A stretch of 64,000 nucleotides of DNA from Streptomyces sp. NBC_00425 (GTDB lineage Bacteria; Actinomycetota; Actinomycetes; Streptomycetales; Streptomycetaceae): NCBI RefSeq assembly GCF_036030735.1, contig NZ_CP107928.1, positions 6,820,001 through 6,884,000 of the forward strand, in the 5' to 3' direction. The notes beneath the pieces are model-generated. The model searched no databases, was not told the DNA's origin, and worked only from the letters and a program-made list of their open reading frames with translations. Positions 1 through 7,777 of the stretch are shown here, piece by piece. The position numbers and the translations under genes were made by a program. Numbering within the stretch: position 1 is the first letter of the stretch; each line of letters starts with the position of its first letter.

Positions 1-1969
1 GGTTGCCGGCGAGGCCACAGGTGGCGCCGGTCCACACCAGGGCCGTCACCCCGAACATCACTCCCTGCAGGGGGGACTGGGCCCAGGCCACGATCGGGCC
101 GACGTACAGCGCGAGGGCGAGGCCGGTGAGCAGCCCCAGGAAGAGGCGCAGCCCGAGGTGATGGCGCCACACGTCACGCGGTCCCACCGACCGGGTGTCG
201 AGCACCGAGGGCCGGGAGTGGTTCTCGCGCACCGGGTCGTAGTGGCTGCCCGTTCCCAAGGAGAGGAACGGGGCGCCGGAGACGATCTCGTACCCGCGTC
301 CGGTGACCAGCACCTCGCTGAAGCCGAGCGGCAGCGTGACCAGATACCACAGCCACCACGGCGGAGCGTCGTCGATCAGCGGCACGACGGGCACGACGAG
401 ACAGAGCAGGGTGGCGACGAACAGCCACTGCCCGACGCCGGAGCCGACCGTCCTGCGGGTGAAGATGTCGCGCCATCCCGCGCTCGACAGCGGCTGCGGG
501 ACGTCGAACCGGGCGAGACGCCGGGCGATCGCGTGCCCGCCGGCGACCGCCCCGAGAGCGCCGACGACGGTTGTCAGGGGTGTCGGGCTGACGTTCCAGG
601 CCATGATCGCACCGGGCGTGCCGCACACCACCGCGGAGACGATCCACACGGCGATCGTCCGGGGCCGCCGGCTCGTCCAGCCGGGAACATGCCACCAGCG
701 CAGATCACGCGTGCCCTCCTCGGTGAGGCGGGCCGCGATGTGCCGGAGCGTGCGCTCGGCTGTCCTCGCGGAGTAGCGGGGACGGGGGTGCCCGGGACGC
801 CGTGTGTAGGCGGCGGCCACCGCATGGTCGAGGAGATGGTTCTCCACGGCGCGAGCGGTGGGGAAGCGGGCGGTGTCGAGGAGTTCGTCGACGGGGTCGT
901 CGTCGCCGTACACGTCGCGCAGCAGGGCGATGGCGAGCGGCCCGGCGAGCGCGGCGGCGAGCGGGTCGGCGAGGGGGGCGGTGAGCGGGTCGGCGAGCGG
1001 GCCCGCGGAGACGGGGCCGGGACCGGTCTCCGACAGAAGCCGCCCGGTGAGCGCCCGCCAGGCGGGCGAGGGAGCGGCAGGCAGCCGGTCGAGCAGGTAC
1101 CCGGCGGCGTCGGCCGGCCGCACGGGCTGGATCTCCAGCGCGAGGGCGCCGCCCAGCCGCGCCTTCTTCGCGGTGAGCACGGCCTCCTTCGCCCGGGACA
1201 CCAGCACCAGCCGGAAGGGCGCCGTCTCCAGCGCGCTGACCATGGCCCCGCGCAGTCTGCCGGTGACCTCGTCGAGTCCGTCCAGGAAGAGGGCGACGCG
1301 TCCCTGTTCGAGGAGCCGCCGGGCGCGGGCCCGGCCGCCCCGCCCGTGGAACAGGGTGTACTGACGGCTGAGCCGGTCCGCGGCCCAGTCGACGGCCTTC
1401 TCCCCGGCGGGGTCCCATCCGTCGAGGGACAGCAGAACGGGGACGGGGACGCGGGCGCGGTCGGCGGCCGAGGGCAGCGCCGCCCGGTGCGCGAGGGCGT
1501 CCAGCAGCAGAAGGACGGCGGCGGCGGTCTTGCCGGCGGCCGGCGGCCCGAGGAGCAGCAGCCGTCCCGAGGCCAGGCCGCCGTAGACGGCGTGCAGTTC
1601 GGTGAGCCCGCCGCCGGCGCGGAGCCCGGCGCGGGTGGTCGGCGCGATGCCGGGCAGGGGACCGAACCGCGTTCGGGCCGCCCCCTCTCCGGTGGCCGCC
1701 ACGACCCGTCCCACGGCCTTGCGCTCACTCACCCGCCACCGCACGGGCAACGGTGAGGGATCTGTCAGCCGCCGCAGCGCGGCCTCCTCCGTCCACTGCG
1801 CGCCGACCACGCGAGCGAGTTCGTCGGCGGCGGTGTCGAGGACGTCCCCGGCGGTGAGGACGGCGTGATGATGGATGACCTGGACGTTGTGGTCGCCTGC
1901 CTGGAAGGCGGCGGGCCCGTGGAAGACGTTGCCGGAGACCTCGGGCCCGCTGCCGCCGGGTTCGGTCAT
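1..1969 (-). CDS. NACHT-type NTPase with C-terminal membrane domain (3' end outside window)
   Basis: Reading left from ATG 1969 the frame stays open to the window edge, so about 656 residues are seen and the C-terminus is missing. A P-loop, GPPAAGKT, lies at about residues 141-148 and a hydrophobic-DGLDEV Walker B segment at about 227-234, the pattern of NACHT/STAND NTPases. The last third is hydrophobic with several probable membrane helices. The N-terminus carries GNVFHGPAAFQAGDHNVQ, which the upstream partner repeats at its C-terminus. The start overlaps the partner's stop (ATGA), so the two are probably co-translated. Bacterial NACHT proteins often sense infection or stress; that role here is inference. 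Confidence 0.8.
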   Translation of the reverse strand, partial: MTEPGGSGPEVSGNVFHGPAAFQAGDHNVQVIHHHAVLTAGDVLDTAADELARVVGAQWTEEAALRRLTDPSPLPVRWRVSERKAVGRVVAATGEGAARTRFGPLPGIAPTTRAGLRAGGGLTELHAVYGGLASGRLLLLGPPAAGKTAAAVLLLLDALAHRAALPSAADRARVPVPVLLSLDGWDPAGEKAVDWAADRLSRQYTLFHGRGGRARARRLLEQGRVALFLDGLDEVTGRLRGAMVSALETAPFRLVLVSRAKEAVLTAKKARLGGALALEIQPVRPADAAGYLLDRLPAAPSPAWRALTGRLLSETGPGPVSAGPLADPLTAPLADPLAAALAGPLAIALLRDVYGDDDPVDELLDTARFPTARAVENHLLDHAVAAAYTRRPGHPRPRYSARTAERTLRHIAARLTEEGTRDLRWWHVPGWTSRRPRTIAVWIVSAVVCGTPGAIMAWNVSPTPLTTVVGALGAVAGGHAIARRLARFDVPQPLSSAGWRDIFTRRTVGSGVGQWLFVATLLCLVVPVVPLIDDAPPWWLWYLVTLPLGFSEVLVTGRGYEIVSGAPFLSLGTGSHYDPVRENHSRPSVLDTRSVGPRDVWRHHLGLRLFLGLLTGLALALYVGPIVAWAQSPLQGVMFGVTALVWTGATCGLAGN

Positions 1970-2406
1970 CTCCCCGGCCCGAAGTGGTTCTCCTGCCGGT
2001 TGTGATCGCCGGTCTGCACGGCGGTGGGACCGTGGAAGGTGTTCCCGGTGACGGCGCCGCGCGCGTCGTCGTCGGCGGCCCCGAAATCCGCGGTGAGCCG
2101 GGCGAGTTGATCGAGGATCCGCGCGCGTTCCGCCTCGCCGGGCGCTTCGAGCAGCGAGGCGAACTCGCCCTGCCACAGCACGGCGTGCACCGCCCGTACC
2201 CGCTCCCGGTCCGTTTCGTCGACGGCGTCCAGGACGGCGGCGGTCCGGTCGAGCCGATCGAGCGCCTCGCGTTCGGCGTCGCCGTCCCCCCGCCCGACGA
2301 GCCGGGCGCACCGCGTCCGGAACCAGGCCCAACTGTCCGATCCGGCCGCCTGCACCACGGCCATCCCCCCACCGGCCGCAGCCGCGGTCAACGCCTCGCC
2401 GAGCAT
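1966..2406 (-). CDS. Small helical protein with GPxAxQxGDHNxQ tail, partner of the NACHT protein
   Basis: A 146-residue protein beginning MLGEALTAAAAGGG. It has a mainly helical middle rich in Arg and Glu and ends in GNTFHGPTAVQTGDHNRQ. The same tail motif opens the downstream NACHT protein, which suggests a shared interaction or adaptor element. ATG 2406 follows a G-rich stretch; an in-frame ATG at 2421 would add five residues, and the longer open frame to 2598 has no protein-like character. Its stop overlaps the NACHT start by four bases. I know similar unnamed proteins from Streptomyces but no biochemical function. Confidence 0.65.
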   Translation of the reverse strand: MLGEALTAAAAGGGMAVVQAAGSDSWAWFRTRCARLVGRGDGDAEREALDRLDRTAAVLDAVDETDRERVRAVHAVLWQGEFASLLEAPGEAERARILDQLARLTADFGAADDDARGAVTGNTFHGPTAVQTGDHNRQENHFGPGR

Positions 2407-2539
2407 TCCCGTCCCCCCCATGGTCCGTGTGAAACGGCATGCTACAGAGCCGAGTTGGAGCGGGCGTCGACTTCGGACGGATGTACCCTCGCCCGGGGTG
2501 AGGGCGGTGAGGGCGGGAGGAGTTCGAGGGGGCGACGGC
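2407..2539. promoter_or_regulatory. Divergent promoter region between the NACHT pair and a membrane protein
   Basis: This short gap separates the leftward NACHT pair from the rightward membrane protein and must hold both promoters. I see no clear -10/-35 pair or long palindrome. GAGGGGGCGACGGC just before ATG 2540 can serve as a ribosome binding site. Confidence 0.35.
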
Positions 2540-2974
2540 ATGAGCGACGGCGAGAGGGCCGGCTCCGCCGCAGGCGTCCCCGGCCGCACCCCTGCCACCG
2601 TTGCCGCGGCCGTCTGTGCGCGCCTCGGCCGTCACCACCCCGTGCTGTGGTTCCTGCTCTCGGCCCTGTCCGGCGCCGTGACGTTCTTCGTCTGGCTCTG
2701 CGGCATCTTCTCCGGCGGTCTGGACGTGGGAGAGACGTGCGCCCTGCGGGGACAGCCCTACGACGACGCCTACCGCAGCGAACACTGGCGCGAGCCGAGC
2801 CGGATCTTCCCCCTGCACGACAGGTGCAACGCGTCCTACGACCTGGTCCCGGTCTGGATCAACCCGGCGCTCGTCCTCCTCTCCCTCGTCGCCGCGGGCA
2901 GCCTCCTCGCCGCCTGCTGGACGACGTACGTCCGGGCCCGGCGGTTCTTGCGGGCGCGGCGCACCGCCCGCTGA
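2540..2974 (+). CDS. Small two-helix membrane protein, function unknown
   Basis: A 144-residue protein starting MSDGERAG. There is a hydrophobic helix at about residues 33-58 (VLWFLLSALSGAVTFFVW) and a second at about 112-132 (ALVLLSLVAAGSLLAA), followed by an Arg-rich tail. The loop between them contains two cysteines, around ETCALRG and HDRCNAS, which could form a disulfide outside the membrane. I chose ATG 2540 over the longer frame because the preceding residues look like shadow coding. I do not recognise a family. Its neighbours give no functional hint. Confidence 0.6.
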   Translation: MSDGERAGSAAGVPGRTPATVAAAVCARLGRHHPVLWFLLSALSGAVTFFVWLCGIFSGGLDVGETCALRGQPYDDAYRSEHWREPSRIFPLHDRCNASYDLVPVWINPALVLLSLVAAGSLLAACWTTYVRARRFLRARRTAR

Positions 2975-2980
2975 CGCCGC

Positions 2981-4165
2981 TCACCGCGCGGCGGTCACGT
3001 CCGAGGACGGGCGGACGGGTGCGGAGGGCCGGCCCACGAGACGCCGCAGCCGGCGTTCCGCGGGGTGCTCGACGCAGTGGTAGGCCACGGCGGCGAGGGC
3101 GAGGCTGACGACCAGGACACCGGCCCAGAACACGAGCGTGTCGCTGCCGGGAGCGGGCTTGCCCCAGCGGAAGACGGCCAGGCGGAGCACGATCTCGTGG
3201 AGGAGGTACCAGGCGAACGACCAGTGCCCGAGCCTGATCATCCAGGTCCCGCCCAGCCCCGTGCGCCGGCCGTCCAGGTCGGCACGCGCGGCGGTGCAGA
3301 TCAGGACCGCGAACACGGGCGCGGCGAGCAGCTGGGAGGCGGAGTAGGGGCTGTACCAGAGGGCGTCCGGCACGGCCTTGGACCAGGGCAGCAGGGCGAG
3401 GTGCCAGGCGACGACGAGTGCGGCGGCCACCGGCAACGACACGGGAGGCCGCCAGCCGCGCTTGAGCGCCAGCCCGGCCACCACGCCCAGCACGAACTGC
3501 AGGAAGCGGGTCAGCGGCAGGTAGTCGAGCGCCCAGCTCCGGGTGGCCGGCGGCAGACCGGACAACGCGGGCCACAGCACGAGGGCCGCGCAGGTGACGG
3601 CGACCGCGGTCCACACCCACACCCGGGCACGCCGGCCCGCGAGGAGCGCCAGCAGAACGGGGAAGGCCAGATAGAAGAAGGCCTCGTCGCTGAGCGACCA
3701 GGCCGCCGGGTTGCCGCCCGCGTTGATGATCCGCTGCGGGAACCACGCGTGCACCAGCAGCAGGTTCGCGACCACGGCCTTGGCCGACACGGCGCGGTCC
3801 ATGTACATGTAGGCGGCCACGGACGCCGCGACGCCCACCGCGAGCAGTGGCCAGATCCGGGCGAAGCGCCGCCAGAAGAAGACCCGGGCGGGCACGTTCG
3901 CGCCGTCGTACGTCCAGGCGAGGACGACACCCGACAGCACGAAGAAGAACGTGACGCCGCTGCGCCCGTACCAGACGGCGTCGCTCAGCCCCGGCACCTT
4001 CCCCGCCTGCCGGGACAGGTGATACAGCACGACGAGCAGAGCAGCCCAGAACCGCAGCCCCGTGAGCGAGGGCAGCCGATCGCGTCCGGCTCCCGGTATG
4101 GAGATCAACGGCGGCCCTTCGTCGACGGCAGCGGCGCGGGCGCGAGGCGGCACCTCGGACGACAC
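2981..4165 (-). CDS. Acyltransferase 3 family membrane protein
   Basis: The sequence opens with RLPSLTGLRFWAALLVVLYH, the classic start of acyltransferase family 3 (OafA/YrhL-like), and holds about ten hydrophobic helices. The His at the end of that first helix is the conserved catalytic-region histidine of the family. Members transfer acyl groups to sugars or other exported molecules at the membrane; no substrate can be named here. I use GTG 4165 because residues before it are low-complexity and not family-like. The open frame extends to 4297, so the start is uncertain. The C-terminus runs to within seven bases of the opposing gene. Confidence 0.8.
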   Translation of the reverse strand: MSSEVPPRARAAAVDEGPPLISIPGAGRDRLPSLTGLRFWAALLVVLYHLSRQAGKVPGLSDAVWYGRSGVTFFFVLSGVVLAWTYDGANVPARVFFWRRFARIWPLLAVGVAASVAAYMYMDRAVSAKAVVANLLLVHAWFPQRIINAGGNPAAWSLSDEAFFYLAFPVLLALLAGRRARVWVWTAVAVTCAALVLWPALSGLPPATRSWALDYLPLTRFLQFVLGVVAGLALKRGWRPPVSLPVAAALVVAWHLALLPWSKAVPDALWYSPYSASQLLAAPVFAVLICTAARADLDGRRTGLGGTWMIRLGHWSFAWYLLHEIVLRLAVFRWGKPAPGSDTLVFWAGVLVVSLALAAVAYHCVEHPAERRLRRLVGRPSAPVRPSSDVTAAR

Positions 4166-4223
4166 ACCTCCGCCCCGACACAAAGAGCAGAGGCTAACAC
4201 CGCGCCCGCGCGGAGACCGCCGC

Positions 4224-5073
4224 ATGCGGGCCCTGACCTGCTTCCAGCCAACGGGACGCCCTGGCCCGGAGCGGGGCAGGCGTGTGTCAGCTGCCACAGC
4301 CGTGTTGGTCGTGCTGTCGGGTGTGCTTGTACTCCCAGGTCAACTGGCCGCGGCCTCGCCCGCCGAGCCGGACTCCGCACCCCTGACCGAGGCCGAGAAC
4401 GCGGCACTGGCCTCTACTTGAACGGCACACTGCAGATCACTGTCGAGGCAGGGACGGCATGGAAGGGCTTGGGTCCGCTGCCGATCGGCAGAGCTGTCTG
4501 GGCCGATGCATACACCGACTACTTCAAAGGGAGCATCGACGAGTCGGCGACGTGCAGCGGGCTTTGTCGCAGAAGGAGACCGCGTCGACGGCACGGGCAA
4601 CGACGTCGAAGAACTACGCCGTTGCGGTCAACGACCAAGTCGGCTCCGCGGACATGTACAACCTGACCGTCGATGACCTGCACACGTACTATGTGCTGGC
4701 AGGCGAGACACCGGTACTCGTTCACAACAGCAATTGCCCTGCTGCTGACGCTGCCGCAGGGATGAAGGAAATGCCGGCCAAGAGGGCAGGGTTCACCGGA
4801 AATGGGCAGCGAATCATCGTGGACGAGAACATGTCTCCCAAGTTTGCCGAACAGTTGCGGGGTGCAGGATGTGACGCGCGCAGCGTTTCCGAAATGGGCC
4901 TGAATGGAACGAAGGATCCTCAGCTGATGAAATTTGCTGAGAATGTGAATGCTCGTGTGCTGACCATGGATCGCGGGCGTCAGATGGACGGAGGATTCGG
5001 ATCCCGAGCCATTCCAATTGATCGCCGAGTTGCTTCAAGCGATGGAGTCCTGCGAATATTGGGCGGTGGCTAG
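4224..5073 (+). pseudogene. Collapsed polymorphic toxin: signal peptide, LamG fragment, HINT end, PIN-like tip
   Basis: Three pieces of one large secreted toxin survive. From 4224 comes a signal-peptide start (MRALTCF, then AATAVLVVLSGVLVL) ending at a stop near 4421. A LamG-like strand run, GLYLNGTLQITV to DYFKGSID, begins at about 4405 in another frame and shifts frame again near 4540 (GDVQRALSQKE). The distal frame carries MYNLTVDDLHTYYVLAGETP followed by VLVHNSN, the C-terminal end of a HINT autoprocessing domain. It then encodes a DUF5615/Mut7-C-like PIN domain (IIVDENMSPKFAEQL, VLTMDRG). The central repeats are deleted. The last part, 4459-5073, is one open frame and might still be made, but without its delivery module. 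Confidence 0.7.
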
Positions 5074-5075
5074 AG

Positions 5076-5363
5076 ATGGGCAATGATCATGTGAAGCGCA
5101 AGCCTGGCGAGCTCGATGTGATCCATTCTCGATGGATCCAGAAAAGGAATCGACGCACCGACGATCCGGCGTATCAAGAATCCTGGTACGACGAGCAGTG
5201 TGGCGAATGCTGTTTCTGGATTCCGCTGTCTGGAGTGCTTGGGTCGGATTACGGTGCATGTGCGAACTCGGCGTCGCCTTTCGACGGGACTGTCCGGTTC
5301 GAGCATGACGGCTGTGAGGAATTCGAGGAGTCTGGGCGAGGGGCTGTGCCTGATGATGCGTGA
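5076..5363 (+). CDS. Small Cys-rich DUF3027-like protein
   Basis: A 95-residue protein starting two bases after the toxin-tip stop. Its core reads WYDEQCGECCFWIPL, then GSDYGACANSASPFDG and FEHDGCEEF. This resembles the Streptomyces DUF3027-type motif, with four or five cysteines likely to bind metal. The position directly behind a toxin tip suggests an immunity role, but similar proteins also occur away from toxins, so this is only an inference. Base composition is lower in GC than the chromosome on either side. Confidence 0.6.
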   Translation: MGNDHVKRKPGELDVIHSRWIQKRNRRTDDPAYQESWYDEQCGECCFWIPLSGVLGSDYGACANSASPFDGTVRFEHDGCEEFEESGRGAVPDDA

Positions 5364-5421
5364 CAGGCTGCCCGGCTGACGACCTGTCGGCAGTCCGCAG
5401 CCATCGTTGCCAGAGTGAATC

Positions 5422-5487
5422 TGAATCCCCATCATCTGTGGCTGGTGGGGATTCAGTGGCGTTTGACGGCAACGTCAGCGGACGAGG
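5422..5487. repeat. Hairpin plus left copy of a ~45-bp imperfect direct repeat
   Basis: An inverted repeat (GAATCCCCATCA and TGGTGGGGATTC, 5422-5433 and 5442-5453) is followed by TTGACGGCAACGTCAGCGG. The hairpin can act as a terminator. A similar hairpin and the same 19-base block return near 6346-6426, so the pair brackets the orphan toxin tail and immunity gene. Confidence 0.6.
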
Positions 5488-5490
5488 CCT

Positions 5491-5751
5491 GTGCAAGGTG
5501 GCGGGTCGTTGTCCGAGTTGATCGTCGCGGTGCTGCCGGGTGACGCTGCGGAGCAATTCGGCAAGAGCGTCCTCGTCGACGGGACCAGGTGGACCAAGAT
5601 CGGTTCCGGCAAGAGCTCCGTGTACTACCGCTACTTCGATGACGGCAACGGTAAGTGGCACTGGAGTGGCAGCACCGTCGGTGTGACGAAGTCGGGTACT
5701 CCGGTTCCGATTCCGATGAGTCGTGTTCCCATTCAGGTTAAGAGAGGCTAG
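5491..5751 (+). pseudogene. Orphan C-terminal toxin tip fragment
   Basis: An 86-residue open frame without a proper start. It reads like the end of a polymorphic toxin (LVDGTRWTKIGSGKSSVYYR, then YFDDGNGKWHWSGSTV). A stop lies just upstream at 5464-5466, so no trafficking or repeat domain is attached. It is followed two bases later by an immunity gene, the usual toxin-immunity order. I cannot name the toxin fold. It is probably a displaced cassette left by recombination in a toxin locus. Confidence 0.5.
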
Positions 5752-5753
5752 GA

Positions 5754-6212
5754 ATGAGGTTCTTGACCGACGACGGTCGATTCGGATTTCTTGTCGCCCC
5801 TTTGAAGGGTCGCGGAATGTTCCGGTTCCAACTCATCATCGACAGTCAATTGATCGGTGACACCGAACCGTGCATTCTGGGCACAGCCATGGCCAGGCTG
5901 GGATGCCTGACGCATCTGGACGACGATCGGCTTAGTCTCTTGTTCTCGGACAGGGATACCGTACTCTCGGCATTGCTGACCGAGGAGGGGCTCCATGACC
6001 GCACAACCCTGTCTATCGCCGAGTCGTTGGACGACTGGTTGATCCACGGGTACGTATACCAGGGGAACGTAGTAATGGTGGCGCGAGGTGATGAGGATGG
6101 ATCGTTGATGGGTCCTACGCTGATAGCCGTCGTGGCATCTGTCGAGTATGATCCGATTGTCGAGGCAGCTCGCAGTTATTGGTCGAGCGTCAATAGTTCC
6201 TCCATTTCGTGA
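5754..6212 (+). CDS. Imm42-like immunity protein
   Basis: A 152-residue protein. It contains FRFQLIIDSQLIGDTEPCIL and GTAMARLG, a pattern I associate with the Imm42 family of immunity proteins, which neutralise polymorphic toxin tips in the producing cell. It begins two bases after the orphan toxin tip and was probably translated with it. The frame is intact with a normal stop. Lower GC and the surrounding debris point to acquisition with a toxin cassette. The family call is from memory and moderately secure. Confidence 0.6.
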   Translation: MRFLTDDGRFGFLVAPLKGRGMFRFQLIIDSQLIGDTEPCILGTAMARLGCLTHLDDDRLSLLFSDRDTVLSALLTEEGLHDRTTLSIAESLDDWLIHGYVYQGNVVMVARGDEDGSLMGPTLIAVVASVEYDPIVEAARSYWSSVNSSSIS

Positions 6213-6399
6213 TTCGCTGATTGCCGTGGAAAGGATTCAGTGCCAGATTGCTGGGGCGGGTAGATTCTCCTGCTGAGCGATCCGGTAGCCTGGTCCTATC
6301 GAAAATGGGATCTTCATTCGAGCGGTATGAATTTCCAAGCCCAACTATGAAGCCTCATTGGTTGTGGCTGATGGGGCTTCAGAGGTGTCTGACGGCAGA
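6213..6399. repeat. Non-coding spacer with right copy of the hairpin/direct repeat
   Basis: No gene is visible. Near 6350-6380 a second hairpin (TGAAGCC and GGGGCTTCA arms) is followed by TTGACGGCAACGTCAGCGG up to about 6420, matching the copy at 5436-5487 with a small insertion. On the minus strand both copies read like the tail of an integrase gene (ADVAV). Confidence 0.5.
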
Positions 6400-6690
6400 A
6401 GTTGACGGCAACGTCAGCGGGCGGGGACTGCGCAGAGCGGTCGGTCGTCGTCGCCGTCGGGCTGGCCAGCACTCTCGGCGGGGTTGCGGAGGGCATGGCC
6501 GGGGAGTTCCTTGATTGCGACGAGTTCGACTCCTGTTCCAGGGGCAGGGTGGCGGTGGAGTGGCGGAGGTCGTGGAAGCGGATGCGAACGGAGGCTGGCC
6601 TTGCGGAGGCGCGTGGTGAAGGAGCGGGTGAGGTTGGCCGGATCGATCGGTCCGCCCTGCACGACCGATTGAACGAAGGCAGACACCGAC
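6400..6690 (-). pseudogene. Tyrosine recombinase C-terminal fragment
   Basis: On the minus strand, IRFHDLRHSTATL and, in another frame, GTGVELVAIKELPGHA match the catalytic core of phage-type integrases (the HDLRH box and the helix before the second His). The sequence then skips directly to tail-like residues (DRPLCAVPADVAV). The expected active-site tyrosine segment is missing, and the frame changes around 6540. This is a dead remnant and evidence of an old integrated element. Confidence 0.65.
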
Positions 6691-6948
6691 GCTGAATGGG
6701 CCGCACGCGGCGGAGCAGAAGGACGCACAGCACAGGGCTGTCGTGTCCTGGGCGATGCCCATCAGCGAATCACCTACTGGCTGGCGCCCGGCCGACGTGT
6801 CGTGCTGCTCACCGTGTTCCGCAAGACCAAGATGCGCGAGCAGGCCGAAGTGGACCGCGCCCACGACGCACAGCGATTGTGCGAGGCAGAGCATGAAGCT
6901 GCCGCCGAGCACGACCTCTACAGCCGCGACCTCAGGGAGAACCGATGA
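6691..6948 (+). pseudogene. 5'-truncated HigB/RelE-like toxin
   Basis: The frame ending at the TGA of 6946-6948 reads HQRITYWLAPGRRVVLLTVF followed by RKTKMREQAEVDRAH. This is the C-terminal half of a phage-derived Gp49/HigB-like mRNA interferase, with the characteristic FRKT segment. Upstream, the frame hits a stop at 6670 and no N-terminal half is present. Its stop overlaps the antitoxin ATG (ATGA), the normal HigBA arrangement. The toxin is therefore almost certainly inactive while its antitoxin survives. Confidence 0.65.
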
Positions 6949-7283
6949 AGCACAGCGAATGGAGGACCCGCCGCCACCGCCAGCTGCTTGGTGAACGCCT
7001 TGACGCCGACCCCGAGTACGACCGGGTCTACGAAGAGGCCGGCCTCGCCATGACGTTGGGTAAGGCCGTCTACGACCGGCGTAAGCAGCTGGGCCTGAGC
7101 GAGGCCGATCTCGCCGAGCGCATGCACGTCGACGTCGATGAAATCGAAGGCATCGAGACGGCCACCGAGCTGCCGCCCATCGCGGTCATCATGCGCCTGG
7201 CCCGCGTACTGGACCTCACAGTGGACGTGCACCTCGCCGGTGGAGACGAGCCCACCGTCACCATCGTCGCCCCAGCGGCCTGA
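6945..7283 (+). CDS. XRE-family HigA-like antitoxin
   Basis: A 112-residue protein with a helix-turn-helix at about residues 43-96. It contains LGKAVYDRRKQLGLSEADLA and IEGIETATELPPIAVIMRLA, the XRE/HigA pattern. The N-terminal part is charged and probably contacts the toxin. It starts inside the stop codon of the toxin fragment, so the pair was once coupled. In this family the antitoxin binds its own promoter and neutralises the toxin; with the toxin truncated it may be a solitary regulator or protect against related toxins. Confidence 0.8.
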   Translation: MKHSEWRTRRHRQLLGERLDADPEYDRVYEEAGLAMTLGKAVYDRRKQLGLSEADLAERMHVDVDEIEGIETATELPPIAVIMRLARVLDLTVDVHLAGGDEPTVTIVAPAA

Positions 7284-7297
7284 CGCGGGGAGGAACC

Positions 7298-7534
7298 ATG
7301 CAGGACCCGCCCTCCGCGCTCGCCCGTGAGCTCGGGCAACTCGTCCACGACCGACGCATCGAGCTCGGGCTGTCCCAGGCCGAGCTGGCCGAGCGGTGCG
7401 GGATGAAGCAGCCGCAGATCTCCCGCTTCGAAGCCGGCGGGACCGTGCCCACGCTTCCCCTCCTGCGCCGCCTGGCTCAGGCTCTCGGCGCCGACCTGAC
7501 CATCAGCCTCGCCCCGCACGACAAAGCCGCTTGA
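7298..7534 (+). CDS. Second small XRE-family DNA-binding protein
   Basis: A 78-residue protein made almost entirely of one XRE helix-turn-helix, including ELGLSQAELAERCGMKQPQI and RRLAQALGADLTISL. It begins 14 bases after the preceding antitoxin, behind GGGGAGGAACC, a strong ribosome binding site, so both are probably in one transcript. The length is typical of a stand-alone HigA2-type antitoxin without its toxin. Its tail LAPHDKAA is short. No partner toxin remains on this side. Confidence 0.8.
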   Translation: MQDPPSALARELGQLVHDRRIELGLSQAELAERCGMKQPQISRFEAGGTVPTLPLLRRLAQALGADLTISLAPHDKAA

Positions 7535-7576
7535 CACGCATTCGGAATTCCTGGAATTCCCCAGGCGGTGTATATC

Positions 7577-7770
7577 GCTGACGCTGCGGCGACATCGGCG
7601 GATGAGGGCGGTGCCGGGTGGCGGTTCGTCGTCGCCGGGGCGGGATGTCTCGGCGGTCTCCGGGCTGCCGAGCGCGGTGCTGAGGCAGTCGATGGCATCT
7701 CGCCGGAGCCGGACGTGGGCGTACACCGGGGCGGTGACGCCGATGTGGGCTTGCGTGCGGACGCTGCGGG
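7577..7770 (-). pseudogene. Second integrase C-terminal fragment
   Basis: On the minus strand HIGVTAPVYAHVRLRRDAID followed by LSTALGSPE matches the active-site tyrosine segment and tail of Streptomyces integrases (normally VTATVYAHVRLRLQRDAID). Nothing upstream in that frame resembles the rest of the enzyme. It is the very segment missing from the fragment at 6400-6690 but carries different sequence, so it is either another element or a rearranged piece. Confidence 0.6.
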
Positions 7771-7777
7771 CGACGTT

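Noticed and set aside
158..1756. 532-residue plus-strand open frame across the NACHT gene
   Set aside because: Pro/Arg/Gly-rich shadow of the minus-strand NACHT gene, which has real P-loop and Walker B motifs in another frame.
4062..4223. N-terminal extension of the toxin signal peptide
   Set aside because: Lies opposite the acyltransferase start and lacks protein character.
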